From NCBI GenBank assembly GCA_030587605.1, contig JAUQYT010000122.1:1-28483 (forward strand): a stretch of 28,483 nucleotides of DNA. Reading direction: 5' to 3'. The DNA comes from Candidatus Njordarchaeum guaymasense (GTDB lineage Archaea > Asgardarchaeota > Njordarchaeia > Njordarchaeales > Njordarchaeaceae). Under the pieces are notes generated by a model. The model was not told the DNA's origin. It saw only the letters and a program-made list of their open reading frames with translations, and did not search any database. Below are positions 1 through 7,595 of this stretch, one piece after another. A program made the translations under genes and the position numbers. Numbering within the stretch: position 1 is the stretch's first letter; every line of letters begins with the position of its first letter.

Positions 1-1
1 T

Positions 2-118
2 TTGTTAGCCGAGTCCGCAAGGGAGATAGAGAAGTCCGGAGATACGCTTTACAGACAACCGCACAAGAGAGACGGTACACTGGTTAGCAAGACGTCCTTA
101 ATGGAGAAACCCCAGTAG
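2..118 (+). pseudogene. Possible C-terminal tail of a TnpB-like transposon protein (partial)
   Basis: A reading frame open at the left edge encodes 38 residues and stops at a TAG (116-118). The frame then continues for 18 more codons containing a GNETP-like stretch before the next stop. The polar, glycine/asparagine-rich composition resembles the poorly conserved tails of IS200/IS605 TnpB proteins. The neighbouring IscB/IsrB-type locus makes a transposon remnant plausible. No catalytic motif is visible because only the tail is in the window, so the family call rests on general resemblance and context. It could equally be the end of an unrelated gene or non-coding sequence. Confidence 0.25.
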
Positions 119-171
119 CACCGCTTTGGGAATGAAACCCCATTCCTCAATTCTGTTTTTAGCCTCCGATA

Positions 172-190
172 GCATGGATGTTTTATATAC
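172..190 (+). promoter_or_regulatory. Putative archaeal promoter for the omega RNA / IsrB-like locus
   Basis: A TATA box, TTTTATATAC at 181-190, would place transcription start near 212-218. That is upstream of the structured RNA candidate and of the nuclease frame. Transcription from here would include about 80 nt of sequence 5' of the RNA core, where an IscB-type guide segment would lie. Position and sequence fit an archaeal promoter; the start site is inferred. Confidence 0.45.
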
Positions 191-297
191 GCGTGCAGAT
201 GCTGTTCTACGGTTAACGAGATAGGATGCTCGCCCATAGTTTTTTGTCATCTACCCCGTAAACGCTGGGGCTCGAGATGGTGGTATTGATGCGAAAG

Positions 298-471
298 TTG
301 ACTAGGGAGCTTCCCTTGGGAAGCAGCAGCCTGGCGGGCTATAAGAACGACGGGTTATATGTCCTAGACCTGCCCTCTTCGGCAGAACCACTCAATGCCA
401 CGTTACCTGAGAAGGTGGCTAAGCCCTCCATGGCAACCCCGAAGGACACTAAACTCAAGATGTGTGGTCGA
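298..471 (+). ncRNA. Candidate omega RNA (HEARO-like) of the IscB/IsrB locus
   Basis: This GC-rich stretch immediately precedes the nuclease's PLMP domain and shows several short stems. GCTTCC (309-314) pairs with GGAAGC (319-324) across a 4-nt loop. CTGCC (370-374) pairs with GGCAG (381-385). GCCAC (397-401) pairs with GTGGC (415-419). The order of elements (a GGAGC stem, a CAGCAG stretch, a GGGCTATAAGAAC-like segment, an AATGCCACG segment and an ACCCCGAAGG segment) resembles, from memory, the conserved RNA found upstream of IscB/IsrB genes. Such RNAs guide the RuvC nuclease through a 5' guide derived from sequence flanking the element. The frame of the nuclease is open through this region, but its translation is low-complexity and unlike any protein I know. 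Boundaries are approximate. Confidence 0.6.
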
Positions 472-582
472 ATGCCGACAAGACGAGTACCCGTGGTTAG
501 CAAGAGTGGAAAACCGCTAACACCATGTACTCCAGCGAAGGCGAGAAAACTGCTTTTCGGCGGAGTAGCGAGGAAGAGGTAG
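472..582 (+). pseudogene. N-terminal PLMP domain of the IscB/IsrB-like nuclease, ending at an in-frame TAG
   Basis: From the ATG at 472, 36 codons encode the short N-terminal domain typical of IscB-family proteins. It has a V-V-S-K-S-G-K-P-L-T-P core (the PLMP motif, here PLTP) followed by PAKARKLLFGG, which matches the family's pattern of proline, then A-x-R-K-L-L. A TAG at 580-582 ends it. The downstream RuvC frame at 583-1539 is in the same frame, and the residues encoded across and after the stop (V-F-Y-I-Q-M-L-V-E-T) continue the expected homology. The simplest reading is a nonsense mutation in a once-continuous gene of about 355 codons. Readthrough cannot be excluded from sequence. Confidence 0.65.
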
Positions 583-609
583 AGTAGGCTCGGAGTATTC
601 TACATCCAG

Positions 610-1539
610 ATGCTCGTTGAGACGAGAGAAGAGACACCAAAGATGTGTCTCGGAATAGACCCAAGTAGTAAATTTGACGGATATGCTGTTGTTTCTGCGA
701 AGGAGGTTCAACAGACTGGAATGTCAATTCTGCCGAAACTCGCGAAAAAGAAGATTGATGATAGACGAGAAATAAGAAGAGCAAGAAGATACAGGAAAAC
801 TTGGCGGAGACCGTGCAGGTTAGATAATAGAAAGAGACCGGAAGGCTGGATAGCTCCAAGCCAGAAATCGAAGGTAGACTTCCGACTACGAATTGCTAAG
901 GAATTGTGTAAGACGTATCCCGTGCCGTGTTTTGCCGTGGAGAATGTGAAATTCGATCATTTTACAAAGAAGTGGGGTAGGCTGTTCAGCACGGTCGAGG
1001 TAGGAAAGGGAAGGTTCTATGAAACTCTTCAGGAGCTTGGGGAGCTCAGGAAGTATTCGGGATTTGATACTTCAGAGTTACGGGAGAGTTACAACCTAAC
1101 AAAGAACAAGAGAAAATCCGAGTTGGTTCCAGAGGCGCATGCAACGGATGCGCTTGCGATCGCCATGAATACGATTGGATGTGTGAGCACAACTATTCCA
1201 TCTTTTTATGTGTGGAAGCGATACGAGTTCTATAGGAGACAATTACATAAGAGGCAGCCATCGAAGGGCGGCGTGAAAGAGAAATATGGCGGCTCAGTGT
1301 TAACAAGCGTTCTGAAAAAAGGAGACCTTATATCAGGGAGATATAAAAGAAGGAAGGTAATAGGATTAGCTTGTAGCTACACGAAGGGGTATGTTGGTAT
1401 CGCGACGTTAACGAAGAGTCAAAAATGGATAGTACCTGAGCACACGGTAAAGAGACACTACTCAAATCCTATACAAAATATAGAGGTGGCAATCCATCAT
1501 CAACCTGAACAATATGACCTTCATACCAGAGTGCACTAA
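610..1539 (+). CDS. IsrB-like RuvC nuclease (IscB family, no HNH domain), downstream of an in-frame stop
   Basis: This is the body of an IscB-family RNA-guided nuclease, 309 codons from the first ATG after the TAG. RuvC-I is GIDPSSK with D17. An arginine-rich RRxRR/bridge-helix segment spans residues 53-70, followed by RPEGWIAPS. RuvC-II is AVENVKFD with E111. RuvC-III is EAHATDALA with H177 and D180. The C-terminal domain carries RRQLHKRQPSKGG and a KYGG motif (about 208-228), as in IscB/IsrB. Only about 65 residues separate RuvC-II from RuvC-III, so no HNH domain is inserted; that matches IsrB, whose studied members nick DNA using an omega RNA. All RuvC catalytic residues are intact. The PLMP domain lies upstream behind a TAG in the same frame, so the protein may be an inactivated fragment. 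No good Shine-Dalgarno motif precedes ATG 610. Confidence 0.75.
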   Translation: MLVETREETPKMCLGIDPSSKFDGYAVVSAKEVQQTGMSILPKLAKKKIDDRREIRRARRYRKTWRRPCRLDNRKRPEGWIAPSQKSKVDFRLRIAKELCKTYPVPCFAVENVKFDHFTKKWGRLFSTVEVGKGRFYETLQELGELRKYSGFDTSELRESYNLTKNKRKSELVPEAHATDALAIAMNTIGCVSTTIPSFYVWKRYEFYRRQLHKRQPSKGGVKEKYGGSVLTSVLKKGDLISGRYKRRKVIGLACSYTKGYVGIATLTKSQKWIVPEHTVKRHYSNPIQNIEVAIHHQPEQYDLHTRVH

Positions 1540-1571
1540 GAATTTATCTCTATTACTGGTGAATGACATAT

Positions 1572-1593
1572 CTTGGAGACCAAGCTCTCCAAG
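1572..1593. repeat. Perfect 8-bp inverted repeat downstream of the IsrB-like gene
   Basis: CTTGGAGA (1572-1579) and TCTCCAAG (1586-1593) flank a 6-nt loop. It lies 33 nt after the nuclease stop and ahead of the ftr promoter. It could be the right-end hairpin of the mobile element or a transcription-ending structure. No T-run follows, which argues against a simple terminator. Confidence 0.4.
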
Positions 1594-1600
1594 ACCGCAA

Positions 1601-1617
1601 CTGAAAGCATTAAAAAG
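1601..1617 (+). promoter_or_regulatory. Putative ftr promoter (BRE + TATA)
   Basis: CTGAAAG (1601-1607) resembles a BRE and is followed directly by the TATA-like ATTAAAAA (1609-1616). Transcription would start near 1640, about 20 nt before the ftr ATG, leaving room for the GGGAG motif at 1641-1645. The same CTGAAAG-plus-TATA arrangement occurs before the GGGP synthase gene. Confidence 0.5.
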
Positions 1618-1659
1618 GATACCTTATTTCGTCAACAATAGGGAGTTGAGGATGTCCGC

Positions 1660-2571
1660 ATGTCTTTCCTGAAATTAGGTAAAACTGAGATTGAGGATAC
1701 TTTCGCCGAGGCCTTTGACATCTGGGTTAGCCGTATCCTAATCACAGCCAAGAACGAGAAATGGGCTCTTGAAGCAGCGAACTCTGCAATAGGATTCGCC
1801 ACGTCCATAATCTTCTGTCCAGCTGAGGCTGGGATAGAGAAAACGGTTACCGCAAAAGAGACCCCTGATAACCGGCCTGGAGTGATTATTCAGATCTGCC
1901 ACCCAAGTAAGAGGAAGCTTGAGGAACAAGTACTGGAGAGAGCAACTCAGTGTATTCTGACGTGCCCAACAACAGCCGTCTTCAACGCGTTACCAGGTGG
2001 CGAACTCGTTTTCGACACGGGGAAGAAAACCAAGTTCTTCGGAGATGGTTTCGAAAGCAAGAGCGAGCTAGCTGGCCGAACCATTTGGCACGTTCCCGTT
2101 ATGGAGGGCGACTTTGTCATAGAAGAGAACTTTGGGGCGAAGAAGGGAGTTGGCGGCGGGAACCTTCTAATCTTTGGGAAAAATGCTGAAGCAGCCCTAG
2201 AAGCAGCTGAAGCAGCAATCAAAGCCATACACAAAGGGGAAGGGGTCATAACACCGTTTCCGGGTGGAGTATGTAGATCAGGTTCCAAGGTGGGCTCGCT
2301 CAAATACAGCAAGTTCCTGAAGGCGTCAACAAACCATCCCTTCTGTCCAACACTAAGAGGCAAAACGCCTGACTTAAAGCTCCCTGATGATGTGCAGAGT
2401 GTCTATGAAATCGTGATGGATGGCCTTTCACTAGAGGGCATCAAGAGCGCAACCGCGGCTGGCATCAAGGCAGCGGCGTCGGTACCTGGCATCAAGAGGA
2501 TCACAGCTGCAAACTATGGAGGAACACTGGGACCGCACAAGGTATACCTGAAGGAAGTTCTAGGTCTCTGA
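1660..2571 (+). CDS. ftr: Formylmethanofuran--tetrahydromethanopterin N-formyltransferase
   Basis: Ftr moves the formyl group from formylmethanofuran to tetrahydromethanopterin in the cytoplasm, the second step of the archaeal methyl branch of the Wood-Ljungdahl pathway. The 303-residue product matches the family's usual length of about 300. Family-typical stretches include the N-terminal EIEDTFAEAFDIW, GFATSIIFCPAEAGIE near 45-60, the glycine-rich GVGGGNLLIFG near 165-175, and the C-terminal GIKRITAANYGGTLG region. ATG 1660 is preceded by a GGGAG motif (1641-1645). The gene lies just upstream of, and in the same direction as, the CODH/ACS genes, which consume the methyl group this branch makes. 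The other methyl-branch enzymes are not in the window. Confidence 0.95.
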   Translation: MSFLKLGKTEIEDTFAEAFDIWVSRILITAKNEKWALEAANSAIGFATSIIFCPAEAGIEKTVTAKETPDNRPGVIIQICHPSKRKLEEQVLERATQCILTCPTTAVFNALPGGELVFDTGKKTKFFGDGFESKSELAGRTIWHVPVMEGDFVIEENFGAKKGVGGGNLLIFGKNAEAALEAAEAAIKAIHKGEGVITPFPGGVCRSGSKVGSLKYSKFLKASTNHPFCPTLRGKTPDLKLPDDVQSVYEIVMDGLSLEGIKSATAAGIKAAASVPGIKRITAANYGGTLGPHKVYLKEVLGL

Positions 2572-2742
2572 AATCGCTCAATCACCATTACCCCCTTTTT
2601 GGGATCAGATCGATTAGTCTTTTCCTCCTAGCCATCACTTGTAAGAGATGTTACGAAGGACGGGTATCCAAGATAGTCATTTATGAGCCACGTCCTTCAA
2701 CCGCTTGAGACTTGGCTATGTCTTCTCGTTTGATTTTATGTG

Positions 2743-2758
2743 ACAAAAGTTTAAAATA
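2743..2758 (+). promoter_or_regulatory. Putative cdhA promoter
   Basis: A purine-rich BRE-like ACAAAAG (2743-2749) abuts the TATA-like TTTAAAAT (2750-2757). Predicted transcription start is near 2780, giving a leader of about 80 nt that contains the AAGGAGG motif at 2844-2850. The ftr-cdhA gap (2572-2861) also contains a C5T5 stretch just after ftr (2591-2600) that could end ftr transcription. Nothing else recognisable is in that gap. Confidence 0.5.
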
Positions 2759-2861
2759 ACCTTAGGTCAAGTTGGATTGGATTCAACTACTATTTATCCC
2801 TGAGAAAGTAGATAGTATGGCATTCTTTCATGGATGAAGTTTTAAGGAGGATTATCTTCGA

Positions 2862-5213
2862 ATGGCAAAAGATTCTGCGAGGCTTAAAGCCGCCGAAATT
2901 CAGTCGAGTTTTGGAGTGATAAAGGGATTAGATCTCAGCATCGGTAAGATAGTGACTGAAGAGGAAGCTGAGTGGGAGTCAATGGGTCCACACCCGTATC
3001 CCGCCGTTGAGACTCTGCGTTCGTGGGACCACAAGCTACTTGCCAGATACAAGCCGTTCTACTCCCCATTTTGCGATATGTGTTGCCTCTGCACGATGGG
3101 TAAATGTGACCTGACAGCTGGCAAGCGGGGAGCGTGTGGCATAAATATTGGTACACAGCAGGCACGAATGGCACTTATGGCAGGGCTTATGGGCTGCACT
3201 GCTCACCTTGCTCATGCCAGACACCTAACAGAACACCTGATTAAGAAGTACGGTTCAGATGCCCCGGTTGCGCTTGGAACAGAGATAAATGTTGAAGCCC
3301 CCAACGTGAGACTAATCTGTGGAACTAAGCCGAAGACAATTGGAGACCTAGAGGATCTCATATCGTATTGTGAGCGTGAAGTGACGCAACTACTAGCGTC
3401 AACACATACTGGACAAGAAGGTAGCAATCTGGACTACGAATCAAAACTTCTGCATGCTGGTATGATTGACCTTCTTGGAATGGAAATTGCCGACATTGCC
3501 CAGATCTCAACCTATGGCTTCCCCAAGGGAGCGCCCGACGCTCCTCTGGTAGAGTATGGTATGGGCACAATAGACAGCACAAAACCAGTGATACTCTGTG
3601 TGGGACACAACGTCGCATCAGGCGTCGAGGTAGTTGACTATCTACGTGGAAACAAGTTGGACGAGAAGGTCGAAGTCTGTGCAATTTGCTGCACGGCCCA
3701 CGACCTTACAAGATACTATACAAGGGCGAAAGTGGTAGGTCCACTATCCCAGCAGCTGAGATTCATAAGATCAGGTGTCGCAGACGTAATAATGACCGAC
3801 GAACAATGTGTGAGGACGGATATCCCGATAGAAGCACAGGCTGTTAAGGCGCCTGTTATCGCTACAAACGCAAAGATATGCTACGGTTTCCCTGATCGCA
3901 CAAGTGACCCGGTTGACCAGATCGTGAAGGATGTAGTTTCGGGGGCACAAAATGGAGTCCTAATTCTTGACCCATACAAGGCAGCCGAGGTTGCTGTTAG
4001 GGTTGCCGTTCAGGTTGCACCCAAGAGAAACAAATTCAAGGCTCTACCAGACGCAAACAAAATCGTGGAAATCTCTAAGAACTGTACAGGTTGCTCCAAT
4101 TGCCGAAGAGCATGTCCAAACGACCTCCATACAGACGACGCTGTCCAAGCAGCTAAAAAGGGAGACGTTGCCAAGCTGGCCGAATTGTACGAGTACTGCA
4201 TTGGGTGCGGGAAATGTGAGGAAGCCTGCAACAAGGACATCCCGGTTCTCAACTTGATAACTGTAGCAGCAGAACGACAGATAAAAGCAGAGAAATTCAA
4301 GATGCGAAGCGGCAGAGGTCCTGTGCTCGACACTGAGATTCGAAACGTAGGTTCACCGATCGTATTAGGAGAGATTCCTGGTATTGTCTTGTTCGCTGGT
4401 TGCTCTAACTACCCACAAGGTCACTCAGAAGTTGGCGAGATGGCGGCTGAATTCTTGAGGCGAGGCTTCATAGTAACAGCATCCGGTTGCTCTGCAATGG
4501 ACATATCACGATACAAGACGGAGGAAGGCAAATCACTCTACGAAGAGTATCCGGGTGACTTCGATAGAGGTTGCTTATCAAACGTGGGCTCTTGCGTAGC
4601 GAATGCTCACGTGGCTGGCGCAGCTATCAAGGTGGCAAGCATTTTTGCAAGGAGACCACTAAGAGGGAATTACGAGGAACTAGCTGACTACATTCTAAAT
4701 CGAGTAGGTGCGGTTGGAATAGTATGGGGAACTTATAGCCAGAAAGCGGTGTCAATTGGGACGGGAGCAAACAGGCTCGGCGTTCCAGTGATCCTAGGTC
4801 CTCACGGCAGCAAATACAGAAGAATGTACCTAGGACGCGCCGACAAAGACGAAGACTGGTATGTCTACGACGCAAGAACAGGCGACAAAGCATACGTAGG
4901 ACCAGTTCCTGAGCACTTGGTATACGCCGCTGAATCGAAGGAGGAAGCTCTGATCTGGGGAGTAAAGCTTTGCTTGAGAGCCAATGACACATTCAAGGGA
5001 CGAAGCGTCAAGCTATCTCACTACATAGACTTGACGAGGAAACTACTAGGTAAAGATTACCCAGACGACATCCACAAGTTTATCCGAATTGAGTCAGACA
5101 TTCCACTGGTGTACAAGGAAGACCTAATGAAGATACTCAAGAGTAAAGGCTGGAAACCAACATCGATTCCTGATCCGACGCTACTCAAGCGTCTAGTGAG
5201 GACCCAAGCGTAG
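2862..5213 (+). CDS. cdhA: CODH/ACS complex alpha subunit (carbon monoxide dehydrogenase, CdhA)
   Basis: CdhA reversibly converts CO2 to CO at a Ni-Fe-S C-cluster and passes CO to the acetyl-CoA synthase. The 783-residue protein is the usual archaeal length. An N-terminal cysteine group (C71, C74, C75, C77, C82, C92) matches the B/D-cluster ligands. Candidate C-cluster ligands are H249, C277, C316, C514, C543 and C578, in GHN, CC, EQC, AGCSN, SGC and GSC contexts. Two ferredoxin-type 4Fe-4S motifs, C408-C411-C414-C418 and C446-C449-C452-C456, are present as in methanogen CdhA and absent from bacterial CooS. A clear AAGGAGG lies 11 nt before the ATG. cdhB follows after 27 nt, so the two are very likely co-transcribed. 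Confidence 0.96.
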   Translation: MAKDSARLKAAEIQSSFGVIKGLDLSIGKIVTEEEAEWESMGPHPYPAVETLRSWDHKLLARYKPFYSPFCDMCCLCTMGKCDLTAGKRGACGINIGTQQARMALMAGLMGCTAHLAHARHLTEHLIKKYGSDAPVALGTEINVEAPNVRLICGTKPKTIGDLEDLISYCEREVTQLLASTHTGQEGSNLDYESKLLHAGMIDLLGMEIADIAQISTYGFPKGAPDAPLVEYGMGTIDSTKPVILCVGHNVASGVEVVDYLRGNKLDEKVEVCAICCTAHDLTRYYTRAKVVGPLSQQLRFIRSGVADVIMTDEQCVRTDIPIEAQAVKAPVIATNAKICYGFPDRTSDPVDQIVKDVVSGAQNGVLILDPYKAAEVAVRVAVQVAPKRNKFKALPDANKIVEISKNCTGCSNCRRACPNDLHTDDAVQAAKKGDVAKLAELYEYCIGCGKCEEACNKDIPVLNLITVAAERQIKAEKFKMRSGRGPVLDTEIRNVGSPIVLGEIPGIVLFAGCSNYPQGHSEVGEMAAEFLRRGFIVTASGCSAMDISRYKTEEGKSLYEEYPGDFDRGCLSNVGSCVANAHVAGAAIKVASIFARRPLRGNYEELADYILNRVGAVGIVWGTYSQKAVSIGTGANRLGVPVILGPHGSKYRRMYLGRADKDEDWYVYDARTGDKAYVGPVPEHLVYAAESKEEALIWGVKLCLRANDTFKGRSVKLSHYIDLTRKLLGKDYPDDIHKFIRIESDIPLVYKEDLMKILKSKGWKPTSIPDPTLLKRLVRTQA

Positions 5214-5240
5214 ATCCTAAACAAGAGGGGTGAAGTCAAG

Positions 5241-5777
5241 ATGTCTACATTACCTTGGCAAACTGCAAATATTATGGGGCCAAAAGTCGCAAGCAATCTG
5301 AAAGGTGAGGTTGCCGGTAAACTCATGCAGAAAGCGAAGCGACCACTACTAGTCGTGGGAATGAACTCTGTGAAAACCGAGGTCGCAGGACGGAAGCTCA
5401 TAGAATACGCGATAGATTTGGGCAAAGCAGGGATCAAGATTGTCGCCACTGCTCACATGTTCAAGGAGTTCTCGGACCGCGGTTACAAAGTTGACGCGGA
5501 TATGCCAGTGATGAACATAACTGATAGACTACGGGACCCCGATTGGAAGGGCATTGATGGTAAAGGAACACATGACTTGGTAGTCTTCTTGGGGGTCCCA
5601 TACTATCTTGAGTCACAAATGCTCTCAACACTAAAACACTATGCGCCTAACCTCACAACGATAGCCCTTGATGCACAGTTCCAACCACAAGCGAAATGGT
5701 CATTCCCTAACCTCAAAGACAAAGAGTTTGAGGCAGAGCTAGCTGGCATGATGAGTGCACTCAAAGAGAAAAGCTAG
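5241..5777 (+). CDS. cdhB: CODH/ACS complex epsilon subunit (CdhB)
   Basis: CdhB is the small subunit that forms the alpha2-epsilon2 CO dehydrogenase subcomplex with CdhA in archaea. The 178 residues match the family length of about 170. The segment RPLLVVGMNSVKTE near 44-58 and HDLVVFLGVPYYLESQMLSTLK near 111-132 are family-like and suggest a Rossmann-type alpha/beta fold. An AGAGGGGTGA motif precedes the ATG. Position directly after cdhA supports the assignment. The gene ends in TAG within CTAGA...TCTAG (5774-5794), followed by T-rich sequence. Confidence 0.92.
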   Translation: MSTLPWQTANIMGPKVASNLKGEVAGKLMQKAKRPLLVVGMNSVKTEVAGRKLIEYAIDLGKAGIKIVATAHMFKEFSDRGYKVDADMPVMNITDRLRDPDWKGIDGKGTHDLVVFLGVPYYLESQMLSTLKHYAPNLTTIALDAQFQPQAKWSFPNLKDKEFEAELAGMMSALKEKS

Positions 5778-5827
5778 ATGTCCCGGATGTCTAGCGAGCT
5801 CATTCTTTCCTTTTTCCCTTCTATTTT
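5774..5827 (+). terminator. Possible terminator after cdhB
   Basis: A CTAGA...TCTAG inverted repeat (5774-5794) overlaps the cdhB stop codon and is followed by a pyrimidine/T-rich run (about 5803-5827). Archaeal termination usually needs only T-rich sequence, so this could end or reduce transcription between cdhB and cdhC. Confidence 0.4.
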
Positions 5828-6149
5828 AGTGGGGTCTGCATTGCTCAGCGAAACGCATCTCTCTTCAACTTTTCAAGCTTATTTGAACTGCTGTAAATAT
5901 TATGCACAAAATTGGTTTTTCAACCATCCTGAAAAAGTTTCGGATCAGTTGTGTAGCACGATCTTTCAAGTCGCGGTTTCGTCTAGATAACGCTCTCATG
6001 TGAATTGCGCCAGTCATGTAGTCGAAAACTTGAACTACTATAGACTTATAAGGATTGAGCAATTCTCTTTGAAATGGTCTTCCAATTGGTCTGTTCACAA
6101 TAAACAATAAATAAACATGTGTAAAGTCTGATTTGCTGACGGAGAGTGA
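5828..6149. other. Non-coding gap between cdhB and cdhC
   Basis: About 320 nt without a convincing gene. Open frames exist on both strands (for example 5865-6107 on the minus strand), but none has a Shine-Dalgarno motif or recognisable homology. A TATA-like ACTTATAAGG at 6044-6053 could drive cdhC, with transcription starting near 6075. The gap splits what is otherwise a tight cdh operon. Confidence 0.4.
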
Positions 6150-7574
6150 TTGAAATTGAGTTCAAAGGGTATGTTTGCAGATGTACCTGTCGATGTTGGG
6201 GTAGTATATGAAGGCGAACGGATTAGGTCCCAGCAAATGCAAGTCGAGCTCGGGGGGCCTAACGAGGAAAGAAAATTCGAACTAGTGCAAGCGCGAAAAC
6301 CAGAGGAGATCGAAGACGGTAAATTCATAGTAATTGGTCCTGACCTCAAGGACATGAAGGAAGGCGAACACTATCCCCTCGGAATCTTGGTTGAGGTCTC
6401 AGGGAAAGAGGTTGAAAGGGACCTTGAATCAGTAATTGAGCGCAGAATTCATCAGTACACCAACTATGTTCAAGGACTAATGCACTTGAACCAGAGATAC
6501 GACATCTGGCTCAGGCTCAGCAAGGACTCATTCAAGAAGGGATTCAACTCTTTCAAGTTCCTTGGAAAAGTTCTACAGAAACTCTATAGAGCTGAGCTTC
6601 CGATAATCGAGAAGATCCAGGTTACCTTCATCACTGACCCCGCTAAGATCAAAGAGTGGTATGACAAGGCCCTTCAGATCTACGAAGCTAGGGACGCCCG
6701 AGCAAGAAAGTTGAAGGAAGCTGAAGTCAAGGAATTCTACGGCTGTGTCCTGTGTCAATCATTCGCTCCGACTCACGTATGTATAATCACCCCGGAGAGG
6801 GTATCACTTTGCGGTTCAATCAACTGGTTTGACGCTAGAGCCGCAGCGAGAGTTGACCCCAAGGGTCCCAACTTCATGGTTCCGAAAGGTGAGCTTCTTG
6901 ATCCTGAACACGGAGAGTACTCGGGTGCAAACGAAGCTGCTCAGAAGAAATCCCTGGGTGGCGTCAAGAAAGTCTACTTGCACAGCATGTTCGGGCACCC
7001 ACACACATCATGTGGTTGCTTTGAATCAATAGCTTTTTACATCCCCGAAGTCGACGGCGTAGGGATCGTTGACAGACACTATAAGGGGAACGCTGTTAAC
7101 GGCTTGCCTTTCTCTTCCATGGCTAACGAGACTGGAGGAGGCAAGCAGGTTGAAGGTTTCGTGGGCATAGCAATCGAGTACATGCGTTCGCCGAGCTTCT
7201 TCAAAGCTGACGGAGGATGGAACAGAGTGGTTTGGTTGCCTTCAATTGTCAAGGAGAGAGTCAAGGATGCTATACCACCTGAGCTGAAGGACAAGGTTGC
7301 TACGGAGAAGGATGTCTCGAGTGTCCAAGAACTGAAGAATTTCCTAAAGGCAAAAGGACACCCAGTCGTATCTAGGTGGCCTGCTGAGGAAGCAGTCGTT
7401 AAGGTTCCTGCAGTCGCTGAGGCTGCCGCGAGCCCTGAGGGGGTACAGCCAACTATTGCTGGTTCTACAATAACGCTTCCTATGGGAGCAGGTGGGGGAT
7501 TCGGTGGTTACAGGCTAACGCTGAAGAACGTCAAGATCGTGGCCAAGAAGCTGATCCTTAAGAAAGCGAAGTAA
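6150..7574 (+). CDS. cdhC: CODH/ACS complex beta subunit (acetyl-CoA synthase, CdhC)
   Basis: CdhC joins CO, a corrinoid-bound methyl group and CoA into acetyl-CoA at the Ni-Ni-4Fe4S A-cluster. At 474 residues it is the short archaeal form lacking the N-terminal CODH-binding domain of bacterial AcsB. A-cluster ligands are visible: C199, C202, C211 and C221 region, then the diagnostic C288-G289-C290 in TSCGCFES. The C-terminal linker rich in A, V and P, ending in a LKNVKI-x-AKKLI tail, is archaeal-type. A GGAG at 6141-6144 points to TTG 6150 or TTG 6156 as the start. Homologues often begin near the in-frame ATG at 6171, so the first seven residues are uncertain. cdhD follows after 21 nt. Confidence 0.95.
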   Translation: MKLSSKGMFADVPVDVGVVYEGERIRSQQMQVELGGPNEERKFELVQARKPEEIEDGKFIVIGPDLKDMKEGEHYPLGILVEVSGKEVERDLESVIERRIHQYTNYVQGLMHLNQRYDIWLRLSKDSFKKGFNSFKFLGKVLQKLYRAELPIIEKIQVTFITDPAKIKEWYDKALQIYEARDARARKLKEAEVKEFYGCVLCQSFAPTHVCIITPERVSLCGSINWFDARAAARVDPKGPNFMVPKGELLDPEHGEYSGANEAAQKKSLGGVKKVYLHSMFGHPHTSCGCFESIAFYIPEVDGVGIVDRHYKGNAVNGLPFSSMANETGGGKQVEGFVGIAIEYMRSPSFFKADGGWNRVVWLPSIVKERVKDAIPPELKDKVATEKDVSSVQELKNFLKAKGHPVVSRWPAEEAVVKVPAVAEAAASPEGVQPTIAGSTITLPMGAGGGFGGYRLTLKNVKIVAKKLILKKAK

Positions 7575-7595
7575 GCGGGAGGAGAAAGCAGGAAT

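Noticed and set aside
277..471. Open frame upstream of the PLMP domain as an N-terminal extension of the nuclease
   Set aside because: Its translation is low-complexity and matches no IscB N-terminus, and the DNA instead shows stem-forming, omega RNA-like sequence. The PLMP domain starts naturally at ATG 472.
580..582. Pyrrolysine insertion at the in-frame TAG of the IsrB-like gene
   Set aside because: TAG is used as a normal stop by cdhA, cdhB and meaB, and no pyl gene is in the window. It stays only as a remote alternative to a nonsense mutation.
497..859. Minus-strand 120-codon frame over the nuclease gene
   Set aside because: It lies antisense to conserved RuvC-coding sequence and has a serine/leucine-rich shadow composition.
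1947..2363. Minus-strand 138-codon frame
   Set aside because: It is fully antisense to ftr, whose protein homology is clear.
5865..6107. Minus-strand 80-codon frame in the cdhB-cdhC gap
   Set aside because: No ribosome site and no recognisable family; it covers the likely cdhC promoter.
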